NCBI RefSeq assembly: GCF_000348685.1
Contig: NZ_ANLA01000017.1
Span: 1 to 64,000 of the forward strand
DNA from: Xanthomarina gelatinilytica
GTDB taxonomy: Bacteria; Bacteroidota; Bacteroidia; Flavobacteriales; Flavobacteriaceae
Direction: 5' to 3'
DNA length: 64,000 nucleotides
In this document: positions 24,071 through 33,643 of the stretch, in pieces
Layout: every line of letters starts with the position of its first letter
Position numbering within the stretch: the stretch's first letter is position 1
The notes under the pieces: generated by a model
Databases searched by the model: none
Told to the model about the DNA's origin: nothing
What the model saw: only the letters and a program-made list of their open reading frames with translations
Program-made: the position numbers and the translations under genes

Positions 24071-26239
24071 ATGATACACATTCATAATAAAACCCTTCAA
24101 GACCTAGAATTTTCAACTGTTTTGCAACAAATAAGCGAATTGTGCATTACAGCTTTGGGTCATGAACAAACTTTAAAAATTGAACCATTTAAAAGTAAGG
24201 AAGCCGTTTTAAACAGTTTAACGCTAACGAATGAATTTTTAGCTTCATTTTACAACGACAACCGAATTCCCAATCATGGTTTTGAAACCATAGCCAAAGA
24301 ACTAAAGCTGCTAAACATTGAAAACACTTATTTGGAAGCTCATAGCTTGAAGAAAATTGTGGCTATTTCCTTGACCTCAAACGAGATCATCAGGTTTTTA
24401 AAAAAGTTTGAGGAATATTATCCAAAATTAAATGAATTTGCTTCAAATATTGAAGTCACCAAAGTTCTTATTGATCAAATAGACCTTATTATTGATAGAT
24501 TTGGAGATGTAAAGGATACGGCATCACCTCTCCTTTCAGAATTAAGACAGGAGATCAACAAAATTAAAGGTAAAATCAATCAGAGTTTCACCACAGCGTT
24601 AAACAGCTACCATCAGCTCGATTATTTGGATGACATCAGGGAATCGGTTGTGGACAACAAACGTGTGCTTGCCGTTAAAGCCATGTACAGACGCAAGGTA
24701 AAAGGTGCCATTATGGGAGGAAGTAAAACAGGTAGCATTGTGTATATAGAACCTGAAACCACCTTACAGCACACCAGGGAATTAAACAATTTGGAATATG
24801 AAGAACACGAAGAAGTTATTAGGGTTTTAAAGTCCTTAACAAACTTTATTCGGCCGTTTTTGCCACTTTTGAAACAATATCAAGAGTTTTTAACCGAAAT
24901 GGATGTGATTTCTGCCAAAGCCAAATATGCCAAATCCTTGAACGCTGTTTTACCAGAAATCAACACCAACCGAAAATTGTTTTTACGTGATGCCTATCAT
25001 CCCTTATTATACCTTAGTAATTTAAAAAAGAAAGCCAAAACCTATCCTCAAAGTATTGAGCTAAACCAGGAAAATAGAATCATTGTGATTTCCGGGCCCA
25101 ATGCTGGAGGAAAAAGCATCACGCTTAAAACGGTTGGTTTACTGCAATTAATGCTTCAAAGTGGTATGTTAATTCCGGTTCACGAACGTAGTAGCGTGTA
25201 TTTATTCGATAGGATTATTACAGATATTGGCGATAATCAATCTATAGAAAACCATTTAAGCACCTATAGCTATCGCTTAAAACAGATGAACTATTTCCTG
25301 AAGAAATGCAATAAAAACACTTTGTTTTTAATTGATGAATTTGGAACAGGTTCTGACCCTGAGTTGGGAGGTGCTTTAGCAGAGACGTTTCTTGAAGAAT
25401 TTTATCATCGTGAAGCCTTTGGGATTATTACAACCCACTACTCCAACCTTAAAATTTTAGCCAACGAGTTGCCCTATATGCAAAATGCCAATATGATGTT
25501 TGATGAAAAAACCCTGGAACCCATTTATAAATTGGCCTTGGGACAGGCAGGAAGTAGTTTTACTTTTGAAGTGGCTCAAAAAAATGGGATTCCCTACGGT
25601 TTGATAAACAGGGCCAAAAAGAAAATAGAAAAAGGCAAAGTACGATTTGATAGAACCATAGCTAAACTACAAAAGGAGCGTTCCAAATTAGAAAAAACAG
25701 AACAATCCTTAAAAGTCAATGAGCGAAAAAAGCAAAGTGAAGCCGAAAAATTGGAAGAAATCAATGCCAAAATCCAAAAAAAACTGGAAAGTTATCAAGA
25801 ATTGTATGATAGCAATCAACGTTTAATATATTTAGGACAAAAAATAGACGATCTATCGGAAAAGTATTTTAACAACAAACAAAAGCGGGATTTGATGAAT
25901 GAGTTGTTCAAAATCGTTCAAATTGAAAATTCCAAGCGAAAAAAGGTTTCTGTAAAGCAGAAAAAAGCAGAAAAAGCCAAGGAAAAACAAGTAAAGCAAG
26001 AAGTAGAGAAATCGGTTGAAGTTATTCGAAAAAAGAAAAAGGCAGCCAAGAAAAAAGAAGCTTTAAAACCACCTACACCCAAACCAACTTTAAAAGTAGG
26101 AGATCGTGTAAGACTGGAAGATGGTCGCGCTGTTGGTAGCATAGACAGTATAGAAAAAAATAAAGCCATAGTTAATTATGGCATGTTTACAACCAAAGTA
26201 AGTTTGGAACAGTTGGAACTGGTAGAAGCCATAAAGTAG
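24071..26239 (+). CDS. MutS2-family ATPase lacking the Smr domain
   Basis: A 722-residue MutS2-like protein. The core and clamp regions are followed by Walker A SGPNAGGKSITLKT (about residue 340), Walker B LFLIDEFGTGSDPELGG (about 420) and a long charged coiled coil (about 520-670). It ends in a KOW-like beta segment (VGDRVRLEDGRAVGSI). The C-terminal Smr nuclease domain of B. subtilis MutS2 (about 785 residues) is absent, so the DNA-nicking or mRNA-cleaving function is probably lost; ribosome-collision or recombination roles remain possible. The next gene starts after 1 base. Confidence 0.88.
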   Translation: MIHIHNKTLQDLEFSTVLQQISELCITALGHEQTLKIEPFKSKEAVLNSLTLTNEFLASFYNDNRIPNHGFETIAKELKLLNIENTYLEAHSLKKIVAISLTSNEIIRFLKKFEEYYPKLNEFASNIEVTKVLIDQIDLIIDRFGDVKDTASPLLSELRQEINKIKGKINQSFTTALNSYHQLDYLDDIRESVVDNKRVLAVKAMYRRKVKGAIMGGSKTGSIVYIEPETTLQHTRELNNLEYEEHEEVIRVLKSLTNFIRPFLPLLKQYQEFLTEMDVISAKAKYAKSLNAVLPEINTNRKLFLRDAYHPLLYLSNLKKKAKTYPQSIELNQENRIIVISGPNAGGKSITLKTVGLLQLMLQSGMLIPVHERSSVYLFDRIITDIGDNQSIENHLSTYSYRLKQMNYFLKKCNKNTLFLIDEFGTGSDPELGGALAETFLEEFYHREAFGIITTHYSNLKILANELPYMQNANMMFDEKTLEPIYKLALGQAGSSFTFEVAQKNGIPYGLINRAKKKIEKGKVRFDRTIAKLQKERSKLEKTEQSLKVNERKKQSEAEKLEEINAKIQKKLESYQELYDSNQRLIYLGQKIDDLSEKYFNNKQKRDLMNELFKIVQIENSKRKKVSVKQKKAEKAKEKQVKQEVEKSVEVIRKKKKAAKKKEALKPPTPKPTLKVGDRVRLEDGRAVGSIDSIEKNKAIVNYGMFTTKVSLEQLELVEAIK

Positions 26240-26240
26240 C

Positions 26241-26660
26241 ATGATACAAAATTTGCAAAAAAATAAACAACTTATTCTTTTTGATGGTGTTTGCAACCTT
26301 TGCAATGCCAGTGTGCAATACGTTATAAAACACGATAAAAACAATGTATTTATGTTTGCACCTTTACAAGGTGAAACAGGACAACTTATTATTGAAAAAT
26401 ATCAAATAGACACTGCCAAAACAGATTCCATACTATTATATACAGAAGGAAAAGGAATTGTTTACAAATCTACAGCAGCTCTTAAAATAGCCGGAAAATT
26501 AGGCTTTCCCAGAAACTTATTGCAAGTCTTTTTGGTCATTCCTCCCATAATTAGAAATTGGGTTTACGATTATGTAGCCAAAAACCGTTACAAATGGTTT
26601 GGCAAACAAAACGAATGTATGATTCCTACAGAAAATTTAAAAGCTAGATTTTTAAATTAG
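26241..26660 (+). CDS. DCC family thiol-disulfide oxidoreductase (DUF393)
   Basis: A 139-residue protein with the hallmark FDGVCNLCNASVQYV, where Cys18-x2-Cys21 is the presumed redox pair. It also has the downstream APLQGETGQ, YKSTAALKIAGKLG and RNRYKWFGK-like ending of the DCC family. It follows mutS2 by one base and is probably co-transcribed. The reaction partner is unknown. Confidence 0.88.
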   Translation: MIQNLQKNKQLILFDGVCNLCNASVQYVIKHDKNNVFMFAPLQGETGQLIIEKYQIDTAKTDSILLYTEGKGIVYKSTAALKIAGKLGFPRNLLQVFLVIPPIIRNWVYDYVAKNRYKWFGKQNECMIPTENLKARFLN

Positions 26661-26763
26661 TTCAAAATTTATAATTCAATTAAACTCTCTATAATTATAA
26701 GTGTTAAATAACCAGCAATAGCGAAGACCAGTTATCATATGAACGGAATTGGTTGCGGTAGTT

Positions 26764-26862
26764 ATGTCTCTAATTGAAGATCCACAAGATGTGACAAAAA
26801 TTACACAGGAATACACCAAAAAGAGTCATAATACTTACATGAGAAAAAAATTTAAAGTTTAA
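26764..26862 (+). other. possible gene remnant or 32-residue ORF in a 317-bp gap
   Basis: The gap 26661-26977 holds a short ORF (MSLIEDPQDVTKIT...YMRKKFKV) whose frame continues a few codons upstream to an in-frame stop (TELVAVV before the ATG). The residues look protein-like but I do not recognise a family. It may be the tail of a decayed gene. The rest of the gap is AT-rich with no RNA gene visible. Confidence 0.25.
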
Positions 26863-26947
26863 TTTATTAACTAAAAACAGTCAATATTTTTTTAGAGCAG
26901 CTCTATAATATAACATATTTTAACAACAGCAAATTTAAATATTACGA

Positions 26948-26955
26948 TACATTTG
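26948..26955 (+). promoter_or_regulatory. Bacteroidota -7 box TACATTTG
   Basis: A TAnnTTTG match 22 bp before the ATG of the RarD-like transporter gene; no -33 element is obvious. Confidence 0.45.
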
Positions 26956-26977
26956 CAAATTATTTAAATGCGTTAAG

Positions 26978-27889
26978 ATGCCTACTGCCAAATACTACAT
27001 TTCGGTTATTTCTGCCTTTACCATTTGGGGCTTTTTCAGTGTTGTGTTAAAATCCCTAGATGATTTTACAGCTTTCGATATTTTAAGTTATCGTTCTCTA
27101 TTGTCTGCTGCCATCATGATGGTTATCACATTATTTTTAAGGCCTAAAACTTTAAAAAAAAGTAAGGAATTATTTTTCTCGTTTGAAAAAAAAACACAGT
27201 ATCGAATTATAGGTATAAACATTCTTAGTGGTTTCTTTTTGGCTTTAAATTGGTATATTTTTATTTACGTGATGAACAATGTAAGTGTAAGCGCTACTTC
27301 TTTGGCCTATTTAATTTGTCCCATCCTAACCATGGTTTTGGCGTATGTTATTTTAAAGGAAAAGCTTTTTAAATTACAATGGTTTTCGGTGATATTAAGT
27401 TTAATTGCTTGTTTGTTGCTTTCCTTGGGAAATTTCATGGACTTATTTTACAGTATGGTTATTGCATTTTCTTATGCTCTATATTTAATCTTGCAACGAA
27501 AAAACCAGGAAATGGATCGGTTTTTGGTGCTTACTGCCCAAATATTTTTTGCTGTAATTTTATTGTTCCCTTTTTTTATGACATACGATTTCCAAACCGT
27601 TAAAACACCATTCTTTTATAAAATGATAGGTTTAATTGCAGTGGTTTTTACAATCATCCCAATGTTTTTAAACATCTACGCTTTAAAAGGGCTACCCTCT
27701 TCCATAGTGGGAGTGTTTATTTATTTAAACCCAATCATTAACTTTTTTCTGGCTATTTTCTATTTTAAGGAAGAATTGACACTGCTTCAAGGCCTTAGTT
27801 ACCTGTTAATTATAGTATCCATCATCATATTCAATATTCCTGCTCTAAAGCATCGTATTCACAGGCGTAGAGCGACACATATTCAATAA
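26978..27889 (+). CDS. EamA/RarD-like DMT-superfamily transporter
   Basis: A 303-residue protein with ten predicted membrane helices in two EamA repeats. SAFTIWGFFSVVLKSL, LALNWYIFIYVMNN (close to the RarD signature NW-x-hydrophobic-Y-x-VN) and the second-half LPSSIVGVFIYLNPI are visible. Related proteins export metabolites or confer drug tolerance. The substrate is not predictable. Confidence 0.82.
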   Translation: MPTAKYYISVISAFTIWGFFSVVLKSLDDFTAFDILSYRSLLSAAIMMVITLFLRPKTLKKSKELFFSFEKKTQYRIIGINILSGFFLALNWYIFIYVMNNVSVSATSLAYLICPILTMVLAYVILKEKLFKLQWFSVILSLIACLLLSLGNFMDLFYSMVIAFSYALYLILQRKNQEMDRFLVLTAQIFFAVILLFPFFMTYDFQTVKTPFFYKMIGLIAVVFTIIPMFLNIYALKGLPSSIVGVFIYLNPIINFFLAIFYFKEELTLLQGLSYLLIIVSIIIFNIPALKHRIHRRRATHIQ

Positions 27890-27900
27890 TGACAATCCAT

Positions 27901-27936
27901 AAAAAAAGGTCTTGAAGTATGTTCAACACCTTTTTT
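27901..27936 (+). terminator. imperfect hairpin terminator
   Basis: AAAAAAGGT-TTGAA pairs with TTCAA-ACCTTTTTT with a single mismatch, just after the RarD-like gene. The remaining gap to 28168 is AT-rich and empty. Confidence 0.65.
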
Positions 27937-28168
27937 GTAAACTTAACAACTAACCAAAAAATTAAAATAAAACTATGAATATGTATATAAATATATATTA
28001 ACACATTTATTTTGACACTGTAAACATACCAAGATTTTTAAAAAGCTTCATGATAAACTCGACGAACGGATAGAAATAATTGTTTTATTTTAAAAACATG
28101 CAAAAATCATCCATAAAATACATAAGTGTTTGATAATTAAGCTTAAAAAAGGATTTTTTTTAAAAGGC

Positions 28169-29329
28169 TTACTTTAAACTATTTAAGATAAAGTCTAAAT
28201 CTTTATTGAAAGCATCTTTCAACAAATACGCATCTGTATAATATTTTGAAGTATTTGCAAGACCCATGTCCTGCAATTTATAGATGGCATCCTTATATTC
28301 CAAAGAAGATTTCCCAGTAAGAATAACATCCAAATCATTGTCCTGCTTGGCATATTGATACACTTTTTGCAAACCAGATAAGTACAGATGGTCTTTGGTA
28401 AATCCTCCACCTCTATGCACACGAAGGTTTATGGCAAAAGCTTTGTCCTTTTCAAGCTTGTATTGATTGTACAACAAGTCGAAAGTGTCCGAAAAGCTAT
28501 AGCCTTTTATCAAACTATCCACAGCTATCACACGATAAGACAATTCCTTTAACCTGTTTAAGGTTAAACAACCAGACATGTATTCGGAATATACTGCAAG
28601 GCCTTCTTGGGTTTCCACATTATTGGGAAATCCATTGGAAAAAATCTGTAATGGCTGGTTTACAGCATTAAAGGTGGTTACCATATGTACTCCTATTTCA
28701 TGGTTTGCCAATACTTGAAGCTGGTTTTTACTGAATTTATGGTTCTTTCTCAAAAGTAAGGTTTGTGCATTGTTTTGAACCATTGCTGCAGCCGAAATAT
28801 TAGTGGATAACTTAATGTGGAACTTAAAATCGTAACGCTTGGAGAATGCTTCAAAATATGCAACAGCTTCCTGTGCTGTGTATAAGGGCTGCATGTCTTG
28901 AGAAAAATCAGCATCTTCAAACCTTAAAATAAATTTGGCATTATCTAAATCCTTTTCAGTTGGTGTCCCAAAACTTTTTAAGCTATTGAAATAAAATTTA
29001 CGACCTTGGTTAATGGTTTCTATGCACTCTATCAACCCAGAATATTCGTAAATAATATCTTCATACAACAGTCTGATATGTTCCTCTTGAATACGCTCCA
29101 ATCTTTGGGAATAAAACAAACGATGCAATTTAAACCCATTGAATTTTATTTTTGGATACTTGAACTGTGGTTCATAATTAAATTTTGAAGCATAAAACTG
29201 CTTTTTCTCACTTTCAATATTCAATGGATTGATATAGTTTAGAAGTTCAATTTTTTTAACCAATCGGTTTAAATTGGCATCAATATCAAATAAACTCTGG
29301 TGTTTTTCTATTAGTTTTTCTGAAATCAT
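28169..29329 (-). CDS. DUF1704 / QEGLA-motif metallopeptidase-like protein
   Basis: A 386-residue protein with the zinc-type motif NHEIGVHMVTTFNA (HExGxH, about residue 207) and TQEGLAVYSEY (about 241), the QEGLA signature of the family named 'flavohemoglobin expression-modulating QEGLA motif protein'. Eukaryotic relatives (MATCAP) are tyrosine carboxypeptidases, so a metallo-carboxypeptidase is a sensible inference. Its ATG overlaps the stop of the preceding amidohydrolase gene by one base, and it closes the GshB-like operon. Confidence 0.85.
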   Translation of the reverse strand: MISEKLIEKHQSLFDIDANLNRLVKKIELLNYINPLNIESEKKQFYASKFNYEPQFKYPKIKFNGFKLHRLFYSQRLERIQEEHIRLLYEDIIYEYSGLIECIETINQGRKFYFNSLKSFGTPTEKDLDNAKFILRFEDADFSQDMQPLYTAQEAVAYFEAFSKRYDFKFHIKLSTNISAAAMVQNNAQTLLLRKNHKFSKNQLQVLANHEIGVHMVTTFNAVNQPLQIFSNGFPNNVETQEGLAVYSEYMSGCLTLNRLKELSYRVIAVDSLIKGYSFSDTFDLLYNQYKLEKDKAFAINLRVHRGGGFTKDHLYLSGLQKVYQYAKQDNDLDVILTGKSSLEYKDAIYKLQDMGLANTSKYYTDAYLLKDAFNKDLDFILNSLK

Positions 29330-30159
29330 TATCTAGAATACATGTTGTAAAATTCCGAAGCATGTTTTGGAAGCCTGTTTTTAAGCGCATCCGAAACTGT
29401 AGTGACTACTTCGGGAAATATAATTTGTTGATATTCATCGCAATATATTTTTGCGATTTCTGTTGCCAAAACTAAAGTGTTCGGGAAATTATTTGTAATG
29501 AATTTTAAAAAATAGCCATTGCCTTGAAATGTGTCGTTGATCTTTGAAGTTGATGCAATTTGATCAGGAAACTTAATCTCAGACAAACTTTGTCTCCAAG
29601 CCTCAATGGAAGCCTTAAACCTGTTGTTGTCTATATTACTGGTTCCCAAATTCCAGGTTGGCACTTCCCTATCCCAACGTTGCCAATTATAACTGTGCAT
29701 GTCGTAAACCACACAAACACCGAATTTTTTTTCCAGTTTGTTTGTTAACGCATAAACCACTTTATAAAACGCTAGATGTTTCAGTAAGCTTTTTTGTTTT
29801 AAATGGTCAGGTAAGGGCTGTCTCCAAAGTTGTTTTCCCCAAGCTGTTTCAAAAACTGCTTCTTCTGGAGGTCTGTTTAAATCGTATTCAAACCTGGAAT
29901 CGCAACCAGCAAGAACAATGGGATGGGAAGCAATCATATTCTTGGTTTCAGGGTCTTCCTCATACCACCTATCGTATTCAGAGTGCAAGCAGTTATCCCA
30001 TAATTCTTTTCTAAATTGATGTCCATCGTGAATGGCTGCACAGACATAAGGCACATAAGCTTCAATTTTTAAGCTAAAGGAATAATCTTTGCAAACAGCA
30101 TGAAATGCTTCTTCGTTCTCAATGTTTAAAATAATCTGTTCAACCGAAAGCCTTTGCAT
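29329..30159 (-). CDS. N-formylglutamate amidohydrolase-like protein
   Basis: A 276-residue member of the N-formylglutamate amidohydrolase fold. It shows VPYVCAAIHDGHQFR, GCDSRFEYDLNRPPEEA, VVYDMHSYNW and the C-terminal TLVLATEIAKIYCDE. The His/Asp/Glu residues in HDGH, DSRFEYDLNR and DMHSYN are the probable metal and catalytic ligands. There is no histidine-utilisation gene nearby; instead it is locked between a sulfurtransferase and DUF1704, so another N-acyl or isopeptide substrate is likely. Confidence 0.82.
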   Translation of the reverse strand: MQRLSVEQIILNIENEEAFHAVCKDYSFSLKIEAYVPYVCAAIHDGHQFRKELWDNCLHSEYDRWYEEDPETKNMIASHPIVLAGCDSRFEYDLNRPPEEAVFETAWGKQLWRQPLPDHLKQKSLLKHLAFYKVVYALTNKLEKKFGVCVVYDMHSYNWQRWDREVPTWNLGTSNIDNNRFKASIEAWRQSLSEIKFPDQIASTSKINDTFQGNGYFLKFITNNFPNTLVLATEIAKIYCDEYQQIIFPEVVTTVSDALKNRLPKHASEFYNMYSR

Positions 30160-30162
30160 ATA

Positions 30163-30999
30163 TCAACCGTTTGTTAAACTTCCCCATTCGGTCCAGGAAC
30201 CATCGTAAACCGATAGATTTTTGTATCCTGCTATTTCTGCTCCTAAAGCTAAAACACAGGCTGTAATTCCAGAACCACAAGAAAAAATGAGGTCTCTATT
30301 TGTGTCTGCTAGTGGTTGAAACAGCTGTTTTATCGCGTCTTCTGGTTTTAAAAACCCCTTATTGTCCAATAAATTTTCAAAAGGTAAATTAACCGAATTG
30401 GGAATAGTGCCTCTACGCAGACCTTCTCGTGGTTCTGCTTCCAAACCTTTAAACCTGTTTTCGGAACGCGCATCAATAATCAGGTATTTATTGTCTTGAG
30501 CTGCGTTTTTTAAATCTTTAAAAAAGACCAAATATTTTGGTTGGAGTTTTGCTTCAAAATTCCCAAATTCATTTTTATGGTCTTGTTTGGGTTCCGTTTG
30601 AAAACCTGCTTTTTCCCAAGCAGGAAAACCGCCATCCAGAACAGCCACATTGTTAAAACCAAAAGCTTTAAACAACCACCAAACCCTAGCACTGGAATAA
30701 ATGCCTTTTTCATCATAAACCACAATGCCACTCTGTTTGTTTATCCCTAAGGCTTGAGCTTCGTTTGTAAATTGTTTTTCAGAAGGAAAAGTAGTGGGAA
30801 ATGGCGCAGATACCTCACTGAATTTATTTTTTAAATCGAAAAATCGGGTTGATGGAATTTGCGTATTGATCGTATTTATGTCATTACCTGTTACTTTTGG
30901 AATGGTTGCGTTAAGGATTACAAGATTAGGATGTTTTAAATGGGTTTTAAGCCATTCCACAGAAACAATTGGTGATGTTATTTTTAATTTGGAGTTCAT
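30163..30999 (-). CDS. sulfurtransferase, 3-mercaptopyruvate type (tandem rhodanese)
   Basis: About 278 residues with two rhodanese domains. The inactive first domain has YDEKGIYSSARVWWLFKAFG, and the catalytic second domain carries the loop CGSGITAC (about 241), which fits mercaptopyruvate sulfurtransferases better than thiosulfate ones. The start at 30999 gives the usual MNSKLKITSPIVS opening; an upstream ATG at 31035 would add 12 unusual residues. The amidohydrolase gene follows after 3 bp. Confidence 0.85.
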   Translation of the reverse strand: MNSKLKITSPIVSVEWLKTHLKHPNLVILNATIPKVTGNDINTINTQIPSTRFFDLKNKFSEVSAPFPTTFPSEKQFTNEAQALGINKQSGIVVYDEKGIYSSARVWWLFKAFGFNNVAVLDGGFPAWEKAGFQTEPKQDHKNEFGNFEAKLQPKYLVFFKDLKNAAQDNKYLIIDARSENRFKGLEAEPREGLRRGTIPNSVNLPFENLLDNKGFLKPEDAIKQLFQPLADTNRDLIFSCGSGITACVLALGAEIAGYKNLSVYDGSWTEWGSLTNG

Positions 31000-31040
31000 T
31001 GGGTCATCTATTAAACTGAAACTGGATTTTACCAACTGCT

Positions 31041-32078
31041 TTAAGCGTCTTCAACTTTCTTTCTTAAACGTGAGCGTCTGTTAAAAGCTTCTACGTTGTC
31101 AAGCACTTTACTTTCTAGAAAATCGATAACTTTCTCTTCAACCTTATATTTGTTTTTATACACTTTATTAATGTAGGTAATACCTCCAGGAGACATCACA
31201 TTGACCTCTACCAATTTACCTCCAATAACATCTATACCAACAAAATAAAGCCCATCTTTAACCAATTTAGGGCCTATTTGCTTGCAAAGTGCTTTTTCGG
31301 CTTTTGTGAGGCTGTGTTTTTGTACAGAACCACCAGCAGAGACATTGGAACGATGGTCCTCTGAACCAGGAACACGTTTCATGGCGCCAATTGGTTCGCC
31401 ATTAAGCATTAAAATCCTAACATCACCTTGCTCTGCTCCTTCTATATAATCTTGAAGAATCACATAATTGGATGTGCCATCTGCACTGTTTATGTAAAAA
31501 TCCAATAAGGAGTTGATATTGCTCATAGCCGATTTTTCAATAAGTATAACACCAGAGCCACCAAAACCGTTCAAGGGCTTGATAATCATTTTATCGGATT
31601 TGGATTCTTTTATTTGACGTATTAGGTAGTTTTTGTTTTTAGACACATGCGTATTTGGGATAATGTTACTATGTGCATCACCAAAAGCAGCTGTGTAAAG
31701 TTTGTTGTTGGCTTCTCGCATCCCTTCTATAGAATTGATAATAAAAACATCATCTTTAACAGAATCCAAAAAATTGAGCATGATTGGGTCTAACGGAGGG
31801 TTGGCTCTAAAAAAAATCGTATCGAAACCAGCCAAAGGCAACATCTCTTCTCTTGTTGTGGCTTTTTTATAAAACGCTTTTAAAGAAGCGGGTACTTTTT
31901 CCATACGTCCAATAACGGTACAAAAGGCATTAGTAACACTGTTCCTTATGGTAAGGTTTGCTGGTGTACAAATAGCCACACCATGATTTCTTTTAACACA
32001 TTCTTTAATCAAAGCCAAACTTGTGTCGTTTTCCGGATCTATGGTATCCCAAGGATACATTAAAAAGCAAATATTCAT
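31041..32078 (-). CDS. GshB-like ATP-grasp ligase
   Basis: A 345-residue ATP-grasp protein similar to prokaryotic glutathione synthetase: an N-terminal preATP-grasp domain (NICFLMYPWDTIDPENDTS), IIKPLNGFGGSGVILI, LQDYIEGAEQGDVRILMLNGEP, HRSNVSAGGSVQKHSL and FVGIDVIGGKLVEVNVMSPGG. It joins an amino group to an acyl-phosphate. No gamma-glutamylcysteine ligase gene is in view and a bacillithiol gene (bshA) is, so the product may not be glutathione. It heads the four-gene packed unit. Confidence 0.85.
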   Translation of the reverse strand: MNICFLMYPWDTIDPENDTSLALIKECVKRNHGVAICTPANLTIRNSVTNAFCTVIGRMEKVPASLKAFYKKATTREEMLPLAGFDTIFFRANPPLDPIMLNFLDSVKDDVFIINSIEGMREANNKLYTAAFGDAHSNIIPNTHVSKNKNYLIRQIKESKSDKMIIKPLNGFGGSGVILIEKSAMSNINSLLDFYINSADGTSNYVILQDYIEGAEQGDVRILMLNGEPIGAMKRVPGSEDHRSNVSAGGSVQKHSLTKAEKALCKQIGPKLVKDGLYFVGIDVIGGKLVEVNVMSPGGITYINKVYKNKYKVEEKVIDFLESKVLDNVEAFNRRSRLRKKVEDA

Positions 32079-32139
32079 AATTCTATTTAATGGGTTGGTT
32101 TTTTAAAGTTAATGATAAAAGCACAACAATTAAAACAGA

Positions 32140-33585
32140 TTATGAATCTAAATCAAAAGTTTCTGTTGGGTTTTCATGTTCTTTATAGTCCAGCATGTTT
32201 TCCCCATCAGCAATAATAGAGCATACAGTTGCATCACCAGTTACATTTACAACAGTTCTGAACATGTCCAAAATTCTATCTACCGGAAAAATTATGGCTA
32301 TCCAAGCTGGATTTAAACCAACCGAATCCAATACAATAATAAGCATTACCAAACCAGCACTTGGCACTGCTGCAGAACCAATTGAAGCCAAAGTAGCGGT
32401 TAATACCACAGTAACTTGTTGTGCAAGGGTTAAATCTATCATGTGCATTTGTGCCAAGAAAATAACAGCTATTGCCTGATACATACTGGTTCCATCCATA
32501 TTTACCGTTGCTCCAATAGGCAACACAAAACTGCTTATTTTTTTATTTACGCCTAAATTTTGCTCTACGCATTCCATGGTAACAGGAAGTGTGGCAGCAC
32601 TACTGGAAGTAGAAAAAGCTAAGGTTTGCGCTGGACTCATCCCTTTAAAAAAACCTGTATAGGGAATCTTTTTTACAAAGGTTTTTAGGATTATAGGATA
32701 AATCACAAAAATCATTAATAACAATCCAAGCAATACCGTTAAAGAATACCAACTGAGCCCTTTAAAAATCTCGACCACTTTGCCTATATCGTTTCCAGCC
32801 ATTTTACTAACAACACCTGCCAATAAAGCAAATACAAAAAATGGAGCAGCTTGCATGACTACATCCACCATTTTTAAAAAGACTTCGTTTATCCCATCGA
32901 CCAAATTCAAAACAGGCTGTGACTTATCTGTAGGTATAAATAGCAAGCAAACACCAAAAAAGATGGCAAAAAAGATAATTTGAAGCATCAAACCATTATT
33001 GGATAAAGAATAGAAAAAATTACTTGGTACTATGTCCACCAAAGGTTGTAAAGGAGTGGTTTCTTTTCGGCTTTTGGCTGTTTCCACTTTGTCTGAAACG
33101 GCAGCTTCTTTTAATTCACTTTTGGATAATTCTGAAATTTCCTGAGCACGTTCAAAAAACTCTGGGTCTTGAAGATAGTTGATGCCATCCTTTATCTCAT
33201 AACCTTGAGAATCTGCCCATATTTCATAACTGATCCTATTGTCTATCCTGCTTTGTTCATCGATTAATTTTCCAGGTTTAAAGGTGTTTACCAACAACAA
33301 ACCCAAAGAAATGGCCATAATGGTTGTAAGCAAATAAATTCCCAAGGTCTTTCCTCCCATTCTTCCCAAACTGGATGGGTCTCCTATATTGGCAACACCA
33401 CTAATAATGGAAAACAAAACTAAGGGAACTGCTATTAACTTCAATAGGTTAATAAAAATGGTGCCAAAGGGATCAATCCAATTAATGGTAAAAGCACTCC
33501 AGCCCATGGTGCTTGAAAGTAAAGCCCAAATGATACCAAGTACCATCCCAATTATAATTTTCCAATGTAATGCTAGTTTTTTCAT
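32140..33585 (-). CDS. dicarboxylate/amino acid:cation symporter (DAACS)
   Basis: A 481-residue carrier of the GltP/DctA family. It has the serine-rich re-entrant loop AFSTSSSAATLPVTMEC, LPIGATVNMDGTSMYQ, IGSAAVPSAGLVMLI and the C-terminal DRILDMFRTVVNVTGDA with the substrate-binding Asp/Asn. A Lys/Glu-rich insert of about 70 residues (near 120-200) contains the only long polar stretch. The start at 33585 (MKKLALHWKI) is the usual family start. It lies between aroC and the GshB-like gene, all on the minus strand. Confidence 0.9.
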   Translation of the reverse strand: MKKLALHWKIIIGMVLGIIWALLSSTMGWSAFTINWIDPFGTIFINLLKLIAVPLVLFSIISGVANIGDPSSLGRMGGKTLGIYLLTTIMAISLGLLLVNTFKPGKLIDEQSRIDNRISYEIWADSQGYEIKDGINYLQDPEFFERAQEISELSKSELKEAAVSDKVETAKSRKETTPLQPLVDIVPSNFFYSLSNNGLMLQIIFFAIFFGVCLLFIPTDKSQPVLNLVDGINEVFLKMVDVVMQAAPFFVFALLAGVVSKMAGNDIGKVVEIFKGLSWYSLTVLLGLLLMIFVIYPIILKTFVKKIPYTGFFKGMSPAQTLAFSTSSSAATLPVTMECVEQNLGVNKKISSFVLPIGATVNMDGTSMYQAIAVIFLAQMHMIDLTLAQQVTVVLTATLASIGSAAVPSAGLVMLIIVLDSVGLNPAWIAIIFPVDRILDMFRTVVNVTGDATVCSIIADGENMLDYKEHENPTETFDLDS

Positions 33586-33643
33586 AAGCCCATATGTCCT
33601 TCGTATAACTTCCCAAAGGAAAGAAATCATTAGTTATATTTAA

